A stretch of 64,000 nucleotides of DNA from Coprinellus micaceus (lineage: Eukaryota > Basidiomycota > Agaricomycetes > Agaricales > Psathyrellaceae). The first letter of the stretch is position 1; each line of letters begins with the position of its first letter. Positions 1 through 11,030 of the stretch are shown in pieces. The DNA is taken from assembly GCA_951394405.1 (NCBI GenBank), contig OX596340.1:1860001-1924000 (forward strand). The letters are read 5' to 3'. The notes under the pieces were generated by a model. That model had not been told where the DNA came from. It ran no database searches and saw only the letters and a list, made by a program, of their open reading frames with translations. A program made the position numbers and the translations under genes.

Positions 1-790
1 ACGGCGCCTGCCATAGCCAGACTCGGCGAAGGTGTGACGATTGTCCGCCAGTTTGCTTGAGACTCGCGTCGTTCACGGGGTGTGGCGGCGTTTGTGGGGG
101 TTTCTGAGCCTGAGGGTCGGGGGAAGGTGACTTGGACCTGCGTTGGAGGTGGAGAAGGCCGAGAGAACCGAGAGAAGAGCGATCCCAGCATGCCTTGAGG
201 CTGGCTGTCAGCATCGGGGGACGCAAACCTTACGCCAGTAAGAAGGGGGTGTCCCTCTGGGCTCTGAGCCGTGAGAGGGGAACAAGTGGGCGACAACAAC
301 GACTCCCTTGTCCGCCGCTTGACGACGACCGTCTGAACTGTGAGCGGCTGGTCGTCGCGCGTTAGTTTACGTGCAATCGCGTCCTTTAAGAACGGGATTG
401 AACTCACCAGCATGTCGATCCAGCGCCCACCCAGAAGCTCACACTCCTTTTCGGCAGGTGGGAGCTGACAGCCACTTATGCCGCTCACATGCAGGGGCGC
501 GATCCAGTTCTCGTAGAGCCTAGGGCGCACGCCATAGCGCTTCTTCCTGCTGCCCGGAGTCCTTGGAGTAAGGACGATGCCCTGGGCAAGGGCCTGCTCG
601 ACCTGCCTCTGGTACCGCCTACGCAGGAGGTAGGACCTGAGGACGATGGTGCAGGAGACGAAGAGGAGGAGGAAGAGGGTGGCGAGGAAGGTAACTCTGC
701 GGGGTGTTCAGCTTCATGCTCTGGAAGACAGCGAGTGCATTACAGGTAGAGATTGCTGGAGTTTGCCTTCTGGGCGCCCTCTGCTGGCAT
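1..790 (-). CDS. Partial unknown single-pass membrane protein
   Basis: Three exons: 790-744, 696-408 and 347 to the window edge, so the C-terminus is missing. Introns are 47 and 60 nt; the second has a good CTAAC branch site just before its acceptor. The ATG at 790 starts a short polar segment (MPAEGAQKANSSN), followed by one hydrophobic helix of about 20 residues and then an arginine-rich stretch (RSYLLRRRYQRQ), as expected for a type I or tail-in membrane anchor with a cytoplasmic C-terminal part. The last exon is Pro/Ser/Thr-rich and looks disordered. I do not recognise a named domain; the layout resembles uncharacterised basidiomycete membrane proteins. It is head-to-head with the gene at 932, 141 bp between start codons. 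Gene reality is fairly sure; function is unknown. Confidence 0.6.
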
Positions 791-885
791 GGAGGCCGTG
801 GCAAGAAGATGCCAGTGGGTGGATGATGATATGGATCATTCATACAGAGGCTGATGGGAACACACTCGGCCCCTTTAGTGTGGAA

Positions 886-893
886 TATAAAGG
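886..893 (+). promoter_or_regulatory. TATA-box-like site of the gene at 932
   Basis: TATAAAGG lies about 40 nt upstream of the predicted start codon at 932, inside the 141-bp divergent intergenic region. Position and match suggest a core promoter for the rightward gene. Distance to the ATG leaves only a very short 5' leader, so the real start site could also be used for a longer first intron. Confidence 0.4.
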
Positions 894-931
894 TGGCTGG
901 GCTGCAGAGAAGGCATTCCAGTGCACCCAAA

Positions 932-2396
932 ATGTCGGCCACCCCCATTACCTCCCTGCTGGTGCGCATCCTTTCTCGATGTTCTCGTCGTTTTACTAAC
1001 GTCTTCCTGCACATTTTCTAATGGGTTTCTAACCCTCTAATGGGTCACGTGGTTTCCTTCCGTTCGTCCCTCGCCGCCTTCTCCGTGTTCTCCTCCAGCC
1101 TCCCTCCCTGGTGCGTATCCTTCCACTCTTTCTCGATGTTCTCCCGATGTTTAAAAGAGAAAATTAGGACCTTCCTCCTCATCTCTCTGCCCACAAATAT
1201 TTCCTCGTCTGTACGCTCACCGTCGCCGCCTGGGACACCCTCGTCCTCTCTCCCAGGACATGGCGCCTCATCCGCACCCCCGGCTGGCCCGCCCTCAAGA
1301 TCATCTTCAACTTCCTGCGCCTCTTCATGCCCCTTGAATTCATCGTCGTCGCAGTCGCCTTCTTCGACACCAAGTGGACACAGGACATGTGTCAAAAGTT
1401 TTTCCTCTTCGAGCCCATCGCGACCGCGATCCTGCTCGCAGGGGCATCCAGCGTCCACGTTATCCGCATTAAAGCCATCTACGAGCACAACAGGGGGATT
1501 TTGGGCGTCATGAGCGTCCTCTTCGCCGTCCAGGTCGTCGTTACCGCCATCTGCTGTGGATTCTATCGCTGTGAGTGTCCCCCCCCCCCCCCCTGATGAG
1601 TGTGGGAAAATAATGAGCGCTGACCGATCGCGCCTCCAGCCGTGCCCCTCCGCGAAGGCCAGGGATGCATCGCCGGTCCCAAGGAAACCTGGGTCGGCAT
1701 CTACTGGGTCGCACCCACCCTCCTCTACACCGTCTCATTTGCCCTCGCTCTCATGCGCTCCATCGACTCTCTCCAGACCCGCCCTCTCAGCCCCTGGAAG
1801 CTGATGCTCCGCGACGGCCTCAACCTCTACGGCGCCATCTGGGCCGTTAACATGGTCAACATGATCTTCTGGTTTGTTATCAAGCCCACTGGCCCTGAGG
1901 ATCCCGTCAAGACCATCGTTACCAGGTCGGTTCTCTTCCATTCCCAAGCTTCCAGATAGTAACTAACGAATCCAATTATTACAGCATGGCTGCGGTCCTC
2001 ACCACCTCCATGACCCTCCGCATTATCCTCAACATCCGCTCCTCGCTCGACCACGGTGGTTCCTTTGCCCTCTCCGGCTCCAGCGCACACAACACCTCTC
2101 GCTCGGGCGGAAACCCCGCCATCCACGGCCTCTCCAACGTCTCCGGCATCGGCGCTCAGCCCACCCATGGCGGTATCAACAGCGTTCAGCTCCGCTCGAC
2201 CAACGGACCCGTCGGCCCCAACGCGCACACCTACACCCTCGACGAGATGAGGGGCAAGGGCGAGTCTGGCTGGGACGGCGACATCACCGAGGACAAGAGC
2301 AGCGTCGGCGACGGCAAGGACGACCTCGGCGTCAAGGTGACGGTCGACCGGGACATCGTTATCGCTGACGACCGCAACGTCTACGGCAGGAAGTAA
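932..2396 (+). CDS. DUF6533-type multi-pass membrane protein
   Basis: Predicted exons 932-961, 1168-1570, 1640-1925, 1985-2396 give 376 residues with phases that all agree. The N-terminal part (HKYFLVCTLTVAAWDTLVL) and following helices match the basidiomycete DUF6533 family of seven-helix membrane proteins: about seven hydrophobic segments within residues 15-270, including GASSVHVIRIKAIYEHN, which is typical of the loop after helix 4. The C-terminal 100 residues are Gly/Ser/Asp-rich and probably cytoplasmic. Family function is not known; receptor-like roles are only guessed. The 30-nt first exon is the weakest part: intron 1 is 206 nt, long for this window, and contains a partial duplication of the exon-intron border. 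Exons 2-4 are secure. Confidence 0.75.
951..1143 (+). repeat. Imperfect direct duplication in intron 1
   Basis: The stretch 951-987 (cctccctg, then ggtgcgcatcc, then tttctcgatgttctc) recurs at 1102-1143 with the same three blocks and a small insertion. Each copy includes a good splice-donor-like GTGCG. The first copy spans the predicted end of exon 1; the second lies inside the intron, so it could act as a cryptic donor. Confidence 0.6.
1579..1593 (+). repeat. Poly-C tract in intron 2
   Basis: A run of 15 C residues directly follows the GTGAGT donor of intron 2 of the membrane-protein gene. It is a likely site of length polymorphism or sequencing error, but it is intronic, so reading frame is not affected. 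Confidence 0.9.
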
Positions 2397-4683
2397 GCAC
2401 GCGCGAACGACGAACGAGGGGCTGGCGGGGGGAGTGCGGCGGGGGTGGGGCGACAGCGGTGTTGCTGTGGGGAGCAGTGCGGGACATGGCCACGTTAGGG
2501 CCGCCAGGGGAGATATCGACGCGTTTCGACCAAGGTTTCGATGTGGTGACAAGGTTTCGGCGATGCGGTTTCACCTATCCAACGCTCTCAGTCCAAGAGT
2601 ACCATCTATCTTCCATTTATTCTGGGCGTTCTTCCATCTCTGATGAGCATGGGACGACGGATATCCCATCTTTTCTCGTGATACCCCTCCCGCACATGGG
2701 TAGATGGATGGAGTCATGGTTTTCCTTCCGTTATCATCATGGCGGTGAGCTCGGCGTCTACTTGCTTGCTTCAGGCTAGTAGGCGCTGTAGCTTTCACTT
2801 TTGACTGTTGGACAGGCGGAACGTTGGACCCTCCGCATCTCTCGCTCAACCTTCTTCGACGCCCAGTGCGTACTCATCGGCGTCTTTCTTTGGAGCACAG
2901 AAGATCTTCTCTCGACGCTTTCGTTCGTTTTTGTCTCCGTACTCTCCACCCATCAACATCACAGATTCTCCATCACAACCCCATTGACGTTCCTTCCCTG
3001 GTTTCCCTCCTTCATTCACACTTGTTTTGTAATCTAATCTCCCTATATGCCTGGGCTACAGACAGACAGACATCTACTTACCCTGACCCGCACATGCACT
3101 AGTGCACTCACTTACCCCCACCTACCTTCGCCATTCTTGCTTTGCGTGTCGATTCGGATCCCCTATCTATATCTATTGGCTATACATATTTTCTTGGCTT
3201 TCAAGTTTGTTGTACTTTTACCCCACTGACCGACAGGCTAGCACTACCCATCCCGTACCTACGAGAACCGGCAGAATACAATCAACTTCTTTGATTGACA
3301 ACATCGCATTTGCCCTTCGAAGAGCAAGGTTCGAGATTTCATTATCATGCGGATTCCGAGTCCTCTTGATTCTAATGCGTTGATTTGAGTCACCCTCCAA
3401 ACTATTTTCGCAGTATCCCAGATGAAAAATATCAACCCTACCCCTTGGTCACCTAGACAGTGGGGATGGGGGGGCATGGAGCCGCACTGTTCCTGAATCT
3501 AAGCGCCCAGTCAAAAAATCCAGCCCAAAGAGGGATTGTGGGTCCTGTGGCGACCCGAAGCCCCCGGAACCCCTCAGCCCTTTCACAAACCCCTCTCGGA
3601 TACGCTCTCCCCACAAACAAAGTCAGATCCAAGGATATGGTCAGTGGCGAACACAGGCGCCCACTAACAGACACCACTTGATCGAACCCGACCCACGGAT
3701 ACCTGGTTGATCATCACCATCTTCGTACCCCGATCTCGGATGCCCATCCATGATACTTCTCCCCCATCCTATACTCCGTATTGGACTGACTCGTACTGGT
3801 GCAGTCACGCAATCTACGACTCTCGCACCCGACCGTTGCTTCTATCTGTCAATGCACCTCACTCAGATTCTGAAGTTTCCTGTTCGCTGACGTCGACAGG
3901 GGATCCCGCGGAATCTACGCTTTCGACAGCATCCGTCAAACCGCTATCTTCGCTTCCTGCCAACGTCCAACGCATGAAGCGAAGTTTCTTGGGGTTCCGA
4001 GCACGATATGGCCGAGCGTCTGGGCGTTGGAGATGGGGCTGTTCGATTGGCCAATGGCCCGGGGGCACAGAGGACTTCTCGCCTTCGGGCGCTTAATGGA
4101 ATGAAGTTGACCCGAGAGGTCCCATAGCTGCTACCTTCCGGAATATTCTACAGTTCTCGACCGGAATCTCACGAGGCCTACTGGCCCTCGTTTAATCCAC
4201 AAGGCCTGGGGGAGCTTAAAAGCGCTCCCCTCCCGGTTCCTGCCCAGGAACGTCCAGGAACACCCGTGGATATCAAGGGGTCTCCCCCCGATTATTTTCT
4301 CGCGTATCATTATTTGACTTTAACCTGCGTGTGGTGTGATGCCAACCATACGCGATGCTGGCTTAGTGGGTGCGGGCGCCTAATCTTTCGCCGGGCGCTC
4401 CACTCCCCCGCCGCACCCCGGGTGCCTACGAGTGGGAGCACAGTGGGGCAGAAGGAAGTAGGTCGGGCTCAAGGAGTAGCCGCTTGCTCTATTCGTTCAG
4501 AGCTTGCCGGCTTTCTTGCAGGTAAATATAGACTGTTCTTGGACGACAGGGGCTTGGATCACCCGGGTTGCGCTCTCAAAGCTCTTTTAAGTTTTCTAGG
4601 GAGCTATCTCTCTCCCACGCCTACGACTCTTATACGGTATGGGGGTATATCTGACAGAAATTTCAGCCTCCCTGTCACGAAAG
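2397..4683. other. Gene-free convergent intergenic region
   Basis: About 2.3 kb between the 3' ends of two converging genes. The first kilobase is pyrimidine-rich with many short T-runs and looks like 3' UTR of the left gene. Open frames at 3460-3681, 3707-4096 and 4266-4706 show no domain, no splice partners and no biased composition, so I do not call them genes. It holds a hairpin at 4209-4230 and one copy of the TAGGCGCCC motif (inverted, 4374-4382). Confidence 0.6.
4209..4230. other. Perfect 7-bp hairpin
   Basis: GGGGAGC (4209-4215) pairs with GCTCCCC (4224-4230) around an 8-nt loop TTAAAAGC. Just downstream CCAGGAAC is repeated twice (4245-4260). Role unknown; it lies in the gene-free stretch 3' of the MYND gene. 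Confidence 0.4.
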
Positions 4684-6187
4684 CTACCTCTTTGCCAGAT
4701 TCCTGAGCATCGAAACGCTCGCCAACCCATCACCAATAGTCTCCACGACGTGGGTGTCAACGCGCTTCTTCTTGCACAGCACCTTGAACCCGTCGTACGT
4801 GAACCCAGGGGACCACATCTCATCCCAGCCCTTAAGTCCGATCTGCTGCTTCAATTCGCAAATATGCAGGCAGAGGCGCTTGTGAGGAGCCTCCTTCGAT
4901 TTCCATGCTTCCCGTTGACACTGAGTTAGAATGGGGGCACGTAAGCCTCTGCTTAACATTGTAGGACACCGGTAAACGCACCTCTTCGCTGCAATACCGA
5001 ATGAACTTGCATTGGCTGCAAAACCTGGCTCGAACCCCTGTCCCGCTTGAAGGGCATGTGGCGTTCCAGCACAAACCCTTCTTCGCGACCGCCATCGAAT
5101 TCCAAGCCCCTTCCAGGTTGTCCACCCCCTCGGGATCGAGCCAGCTCGCAAAGTCGAATCCTTTGCCACCCATCAGAGACTGTTGCATCTGGTATAGACC
5201 GCTATATTCGCCAATACGCTCAAGGACATCCCGATAAGACTCCCTCGGTAGTGGCAACGACAAGAGATGCTTCTCAACTTTATCGAAGATAGGGAAAGCC
5301 CACTCGCCCATTGGGAAGAGGGCGTTCTGTAGCGCGTTCCCGCCAGCAATTCCAAGCGAGTTGAAGAGCGAGATCACGCCCCTGGCCTCGGTAACAAAGG
5401 CAGTAGCATTTCCCTGGGGCGACAGCGCGGGGTCGGGACGTTTCTTCACGGCGCGCTCGAGTCGCTGTATTGGCACCTTGAGAGCGAGCACAAATGGGGC
5501 ACTGAGGACGCCTTTGGCGAAGGGAGCGTAGAAAGTAGACAACTTGCCGGCCAGCGTCAAGATTGCGGTTTCATAGCCAATGTCCCCAGATGCCCATTGA
5601 ATAAGCGCCCCAATGGTGTCCTGGACTCCGAACGGAAGGAGGTCGTCCGGCCCTTGCGGCCAAAGTTGAGTGCCTGCGGCCTTGTCCGAGTGTTCGCTAC
5701 GGAACTTGTGCTGGTGTAGTCTGTCTATTTGACCATTAAGAAGGTTGACCACGAGAGTAACTGTCCGGGCAAGGATTTGCATTCCGTCTCCAACAGAGTG
5801 CCCGACCTTCGCCGTCATCTCGCACACCTTGCAGTTGCAAGGACGAGTCACCAAGTGTCTCACCATGGCTTCGTGCTCGGCGGATGAATGTTTCGTTGTG
5901 AGAAACATGATCCCAGCCCGCAGCAGCTCTGGGTGGGTCTTGCCAAACTTGTGGACGGCGATCTCCAGTCTCATTTCCCCCATGCCCTCCTCGATGTGGA
6001 AGACTGTCATTTGAAGCTGCGTCCTGCAGCCAGTCATTTTCATGGGGTCTTGAAGGACCAATGTAAGATGTGAGACGGCCTCCTCCAAGCTCGGCATCCC
6101 ACGAGTCAAGAAACTGGTCATCCGGCTTGACATTGGTCTTCCAAAGGCTGCTGCGGCCGTGACCGCAATCGTGGGCCGTTCACTCAT
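4684..6187 (-). CDS. MYND-type zinc finger protein
   Basis: Two exons, 6187-4982 and 4920-4684, split by a 61-nt intron; 480 residues. The start is the first ATG after an upstream stretch without family signal (MSERPTIAV). The C-terminal part holds a MYND finger at about residues 375-425: CWNATC, then FCSQC, IRYCSEEC, and after the intron a conserved W, H and C (HKRLC). All zinc ligands are present only when the intron is removed, which supports the splice. The first 370 residues have no recognisable SET or other domain but are helical-looking. MYND fingers bind proline-rich peptides or partner proteins; the partner is unknown. It sits tail-to-head behind the F-box gene at 6596, same strand. 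Confidence 0.8.
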
Positions 6188-6595
6188 ATTTCCGTCTTGA
6201 AGAGTGCAAAAAACGTACGGGGACGGGAACGCGTTCGATTGGAGAAGCGGCGCTGTGTCCTGGTCGGGAGGAAACAGATGAGACCAACGTTGAATCGACC
6301 TCGAGGGTCCATTCATGAAGCGCGGGAATCGACCGGGCCGCCAGCAAGAATGGAGGCGCGGCAATTGGAAGAGTCTGAGGGCGTTCTTGGGGAAACCAAG
6401 AGTCGACGCTAAACTGAAAGGCTTGCCAGCATGATCTTTGCATGGTGGAAAGGTCTGAGGGGGAGTTGGGAGTTGGGCGTCTAAGTCATTTGTGGGCGCT
6501 ACACTACTGATGCCGTCTTACGGGAAGACAGCAAGAGGTTGATCACGTAGAAATACGCACGCCACTGTAGGTTGTGCGCACATTACCCTGTAGTT
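6188..6595. other. Intergenic region, promoter side of MYND gene
   Basis: About 400 bp between the 3' end of the F-box gene and the MYND start. No gene, tRNA or clear TATA box is visible; open frames here are short and unbiased. Confidence 0.5.
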
Positions 6596-8573
6596 CTACA
6601 CCTTTTCGAAGGAAAACTGTACCATACCCCTCTCCTGTAGCCTCGGCAGCCCACGACTTACAAACTCCTGGCATGCTTCGTACACATCCAGTGCTCTCCT
6701 TTCGTCCAATAGGAAGCTCGACATCGGGTTGAACACACATATTGTCGATAGACGCTTGAAATAGGGGAAACCGTTGGTACCGAGGCTCTCTCCGTTCAAA
6801 GCGACGTCGGGGTTGGATGAAGGACCGGATAGCATGCTGTCTATCTCCTTCATCACCCCCATGTCCATGTCGTCGAGCTTCCAGATGTACTTGATGTGCG
6901 CGAAGTAAGCGCTGTTTGGCGCACCATGGTGGTCGCCGCTATGTTCGAGAGTTACTGTCGAATTTTCGTTGTTGCATTGGATTCCGATGGTAGGGCCGGA
7001 GCAAGACATTGTTGATTCTGGCCTCGACTGCATCGTCAAGTTCTCCAGATCGAAGCGTAGTGTAAGCTCTTCCAAAGAAGATGCCACATGTTTCTTCCTG
7101 TGAGCGGAGGTGGTTGACAAAAGCCCGCTCGAGCTAGTCAGGCGGGTACCTCCCAAGCGGGAGAAAGGATCGGGGATTCCTTCAGGGTTGGGAGATGGCG
7201 GCGCTGTGCGAAGAACATTACTCGCGGCGCGTAACAGGTCTCGAATATCGCTCAGGAGCTGCGGGAAGCCTGAAAATCCCTCGTCAAACACCAAGTCGAC
7301 TTTCTTGAATCGTGTAAAGTCTGCTGCGGAGAGAACGTCCATATCATTCACTTGATGCTGGGCTGGGAATTGCAGTTATTGTCGGGCTCTCGCTTGGAAG
7401 TCGCTCGAGTGTGGACTCACAGGAAGACATCCAAATTAAATGGTCGAGCCGTTCGGACTGAGAAGCCACCATAATCGTAAGCCTGTTGAACGCTGGCGTC
7501 TGTACTGCGAGGCACGGGTGGACCGTAAGCTCCTCCACCCTGGAAAAATCCAAAAAGGTTGTTGAATTCATGGCGCATGCAATGAGGGGCCGGACAGTTT
7601 CGGCGTAGCAATCCCTCACCGACAAGACTCTAGGCTTGAGCTGCTTCTTCTCCTTATCGCCGCTTCTGTTATTGGGGGGCAGTGTCGTCCCCTCGCCTCC
7701 TGATTGACCCCATGATTGCTCGGTGTCCCGCCTATCCAGCTTCACCCTCAAGAATCCCACCTCCTGTACCCCTTCCCCTGCGTGCCCGAGCAAGGCCAAA
7801 GGAAAGTCGGATATGTCGCTGAGACGAATGACCTTGAGCGTCTCCATTGCAAGCACGCTCTGCCACCCCTTCATCAACTCTGCATCTGGGGAAACGGGGT
7901 AGAAGGTGTAGTGGGACAGCTCGAACACGCGTAGGCTTCGGTATGACCCTGGGTCTCCGACGAAAGAGGCTGGCCTTCCTCTATATCCCGTGTCGGATGG
8001 AGAACTGGCGACGGATAACAGAACCCTACACACAACCTCATCCAATTCCGTCCGCCTGACCCTGAGTTCGTTGTAGGAAGTTGGGTCTTCAGTCCGAAAT
8101 GGCGGGGTCAGGATCTTGTTAAATATCCAGCGGTGCCCGTCGCCCAGCTCCAGCCGCAACCTCTCCGTTCTCTCCACGAGGCGTGGGTTGGTCTTCAACA
8201 GGTCGTCGAATGTGTGGAGGCGGGTGACGTCCCTGGAGCACGAGCTGCTTTTTAGGGTGACGGAGGGGAAGAGGAACCTGCGAGTGTGAGGGGCGAACGC
8301 TTGGGAGGTAAGGGCGAAGGAGAGCAGGGAGTCGGGAGAGGAAGCGTGCAGATACGAGAGAACGATGTCGAGGATGTAATCCGGGAGAGTCGCCCAGCCA
8401 CCCTCCTGCGCGGGCGTCTCAGAGTCCAGGTCGCCCCAAGGCATCATGGTACCGCGAGCAGCAGTCGGGTCGATTCCAGTTCGTGACGTCGCTGCAGAGG
8501 GCAAAATAGTAACAGGGGTCCGGGGACGAGTAAGGGTTAACTGTAGGCGTATTCTCGCACGAGCATCGCCCAT
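6596..8573 (-). CDS. F-box protein with LRR-like body
   Basis: Two exons, 8573-7421 and 7350-6596, joined across a 70-nt intron in phase; 635 residues. The open frame continues upstream only through a TTG, so the ATG at 8573 (MGDARARIR) is the first usable start; a later ATG (MMPWGDLD) is possible. Residues about 70-110 form an F-box: ATLPDYILDIVLSYL followed by SLLSFALTSQAFAPHTR. The rest shows repeated leucine-rich beta-strand-like segments (SLRVFELSHYTF, LKVIRLSDIS), as in the large basidiomycete F-box/LRR family. Such proteins bring substrates to SCF ubiquitin ligases via Skp1. Substrate unknown. It is head-to-head with the YPK1 gene, 579 bp apart. Confidence 0.75.
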
Positions 8574-9152
8574 ATCCACGGGTGTGTAGGTACTATGGTT
8601 AGCGGCCACGGGGTCATGCGCCCAAGTCAATGATAGCCTCAGAAGACCAACCAGGCGTCGGTACTCATATCACATCGGACCTGAGTGGACATTCTTGAAG
8701 CTTGGGGCCCAGGCCAAGCCAAGCCAGGTCCCTTCTTATAACTCGGGTTACAATATGAGTAGTTATTCTTCACCTGATAATGAAGCACATGTCAATAGAT
8801 TGCAGCATGAGGGAGAAGAACCCAGGAGAAGGAAAGCTTAACTGACTTGCACATCATAGGCGCCCAATCTCCGTGGCAGAGGTCGTTTCAGCCCTCTCGA
8901 CTCTTCCATCCTGCTGAAATGACTGCAAAGACTCGGTGGAAGAGAATACGCCAACGGTGCTGTTCAGACGCAAGCCAAGGTTTGTGCTACTGGGCAACAG
9001 AACAGCCGAGAATGTGCCGCCGAGAAGCCAAATCGAGTTGGTCTGGGCCACGACATCGTTCCCAACCACCACCACGACCATTTTCTCTGTCAGACCGCAC
9101 GGAAAGCAGGCTTTCTCTCATTACGCTCCTTATAATAATCCAATAGTCCAAT
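8574..9152. other. Shared divergent promoter region, F-box / YPK1
   Basis: Between two head-to-head starts. It contains a TAGGCGCCC motif copy at 8858-8866 and an A/T-rich TATAATAAT at 9131-9139 only about 15 nt before the YPK1 ATG, too close to be a core promoter. Nothing else could be assigned. Confidence 0.45.
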
Positions 9153-11030
9153 ATGTCGTGGTTACGAGGAAAGAAGAGCTCCGTGCAGAACCTCAAGACT
9201 GAGGAGCTCATTGCCAACAGATCTACGACGCCGACACCTGGCAACCCCGATGGCACGAAGCCTAAACCCAAGTTTCGATCTGGCCTACTCACGATCCGTG
9301 TCCTGTGGGCAGAAGGCCTCGCCGTTCCCCCTGGAGTTCCGATCCCCGACGTAGTCCAGAAGGCATTGTCGTCACAGCAGGCGAAGGTCGCAGCCTCCGT
9401 GTCGCCAACCAGCGTGCATCAACAGAGATTGCACAAGAGGTCGAAGGGTAGCAGGTGAGCGCGAAATGCCGTGTGCGCGGTGTGGACCTAACTTTCTCGC
9501 AGGGACAGCGTCCAGCGCACACAATGCTGGTGGCTCCCCTACCTCGTCATGGAATACGAGGTCAACCAAGTCCTCATTACTCCTCTCGGTGGGGAGCTTG
9601 AGAAGCCTTTGTACATGTACCAAGCCCACTTCGACGTCTCGCGAAACTCTGAAATCTCACTCCAATGCTACCTGCGGACGGAGGAGCCCAATTTTGCTGG
9701 CGACGGCCTTGCAGACAACCTCGGTAACGATATCTTCTTTGGCGGAATCAAGTTTGTCCCCGATTTCGACCAGTTGGGAAGCCAGGATCAGTGGTATGAA
9801 TTCTCTGGGGGTAGTGGGAAGCTCCAGCTCGGCGTCACATACCAGCCGAACTACGGACAGTCCCTGACGATTGATGACTTCGAGCTAATGACCGTCATTG
9901 GGAAGGGGTCCTTCGGGAAGGTGAGCGACACGCAGTGTTTCAAGTTGAGGTGAGGCTGATAAGGGCGTCCAGGTGATGCAAGTGCGGAAACGCGACACGG
10001 GACGTATCTACGCGCTCAAGACCATCCGCAAGGCCCACATTGTCTCGCGAAATGAAATCACACATACCCTTGCCGAGCGTCTCGTTCTGGCCCAGGTCGA
10101 CAGCCCCTTCGTCGTGCCACTCAAGTTTAGTTTCCAGTCCGAACAAAAGTTGTACCTGGTACTTGCCTTTGTCAACGGTGGAGAACTGTTCCACCACCTC
10201 CAGCGCGAACACACGTTCAATGAGGAAAGGGCGCGGTTCTACAGCGCCGAACTACTTCTTGCGCTTGAGCATCTGCACGAGTTGGATGTCGTCTACCGTG
10301 ACTTGAAGCCAGAGAACATCCTTCTCGACTACAACGGCCACATTGCTCTGTGCGACTTCGGCCTATGCAAGCTCAACATGAAGGAGAATGAAAAGACGAA
10401 TACGTTCTGCGGTACGCCCGAATACCTCGCCCCCGAGATTCTCTCGGGTAATGGTTATAGTGAGTCTCCTCGTTGTACCCTCTATGTACCCAACCAATGC
10501 TCGATTAGACAAGACGATCGATTGGTGGACCCTCGGCGTGCTCCTCTACGAGATGATCCACGGCCTGCCCCCCTTCTACGACGAAAACACGGACAAAATG
10601 TACGAGAAGATCCTCAACGCGCCACTCGAGTTCGGAGACGAATTCTCCGGAGACGCCATCTCCATCCTTACTTCCCTGCTCTCGCGCGACCCATCCAAGC
10701 GTCTGGGATCCGGTGGCAAGGGCTCCGAGGACATTAAGCGTCATGATTTCTTCGCGAAGCACATCGATTTCAAGCAGCTCGCACAGAAGAAGATTCGCCC
10801 ACCGTTCAAGCCAAGCGTGGTTAGCCCGGTAGATGTGTCGAACTTCGATACAGTGTTCACCGAAGAGGCACCTGTGGATAGTTATGTTGAGAACTCGAAT
10901 TTAAGCAGCACGGTGCAGGCGCAGTTCTCTGGTACGTGCCTTGTTTCGGGGGTTGGTCGAAGGCAGGCGCTGACTCGGACCCATTTCAGGTTTCTCGTTC
11001 AACGGATCTAACCTTCCTGCCTCCCCTTAA
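9153..11030 (+). CDS. YPK1: YPK1/gad8-type AGC protein kinase
   Basis: Five exons (9153-9454, 9503-9920, 9973-10459, 10509-10931, 10990-11030), 556 residues. The N-terminal half has a C2-like region ending near LTIDDFELMTVIGKGS. The kinase domain carries GKGSFGKV (ATP loop), ALKTI (lysine), YRDLKPEN (catalytic loop), DFGLCK (metal) and the activation segment TNTFCGTPEYLAPE, all intact. The C-terminal tail has the turn-motif area PVDSYVENSNLSSTV and the hydrophobic motif FSGFSF, split by the last intron. This is the fungal Ypk1/Gad8 group, sequence-close through the whole kinase domain. In yeasts TORC2 phosphorylates the hydrophobic and turn motifs and the kinase controls sphingolipid synthesis and membrane stress. 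RICTOR, a TORC2 core subunit, lies about 20 kb to the right. Confidence 0.93.

Noticed and set aside
1040..1110. Alternative first exon of the DUF6533-type gene
   Set aside because: Its donor leaves a phase that does not fit exon 2 at 1168.
3707..4096. 129-residue plus-strand open frame
   Set aside because: No domain, no supporting introns, composition like its surroundings.
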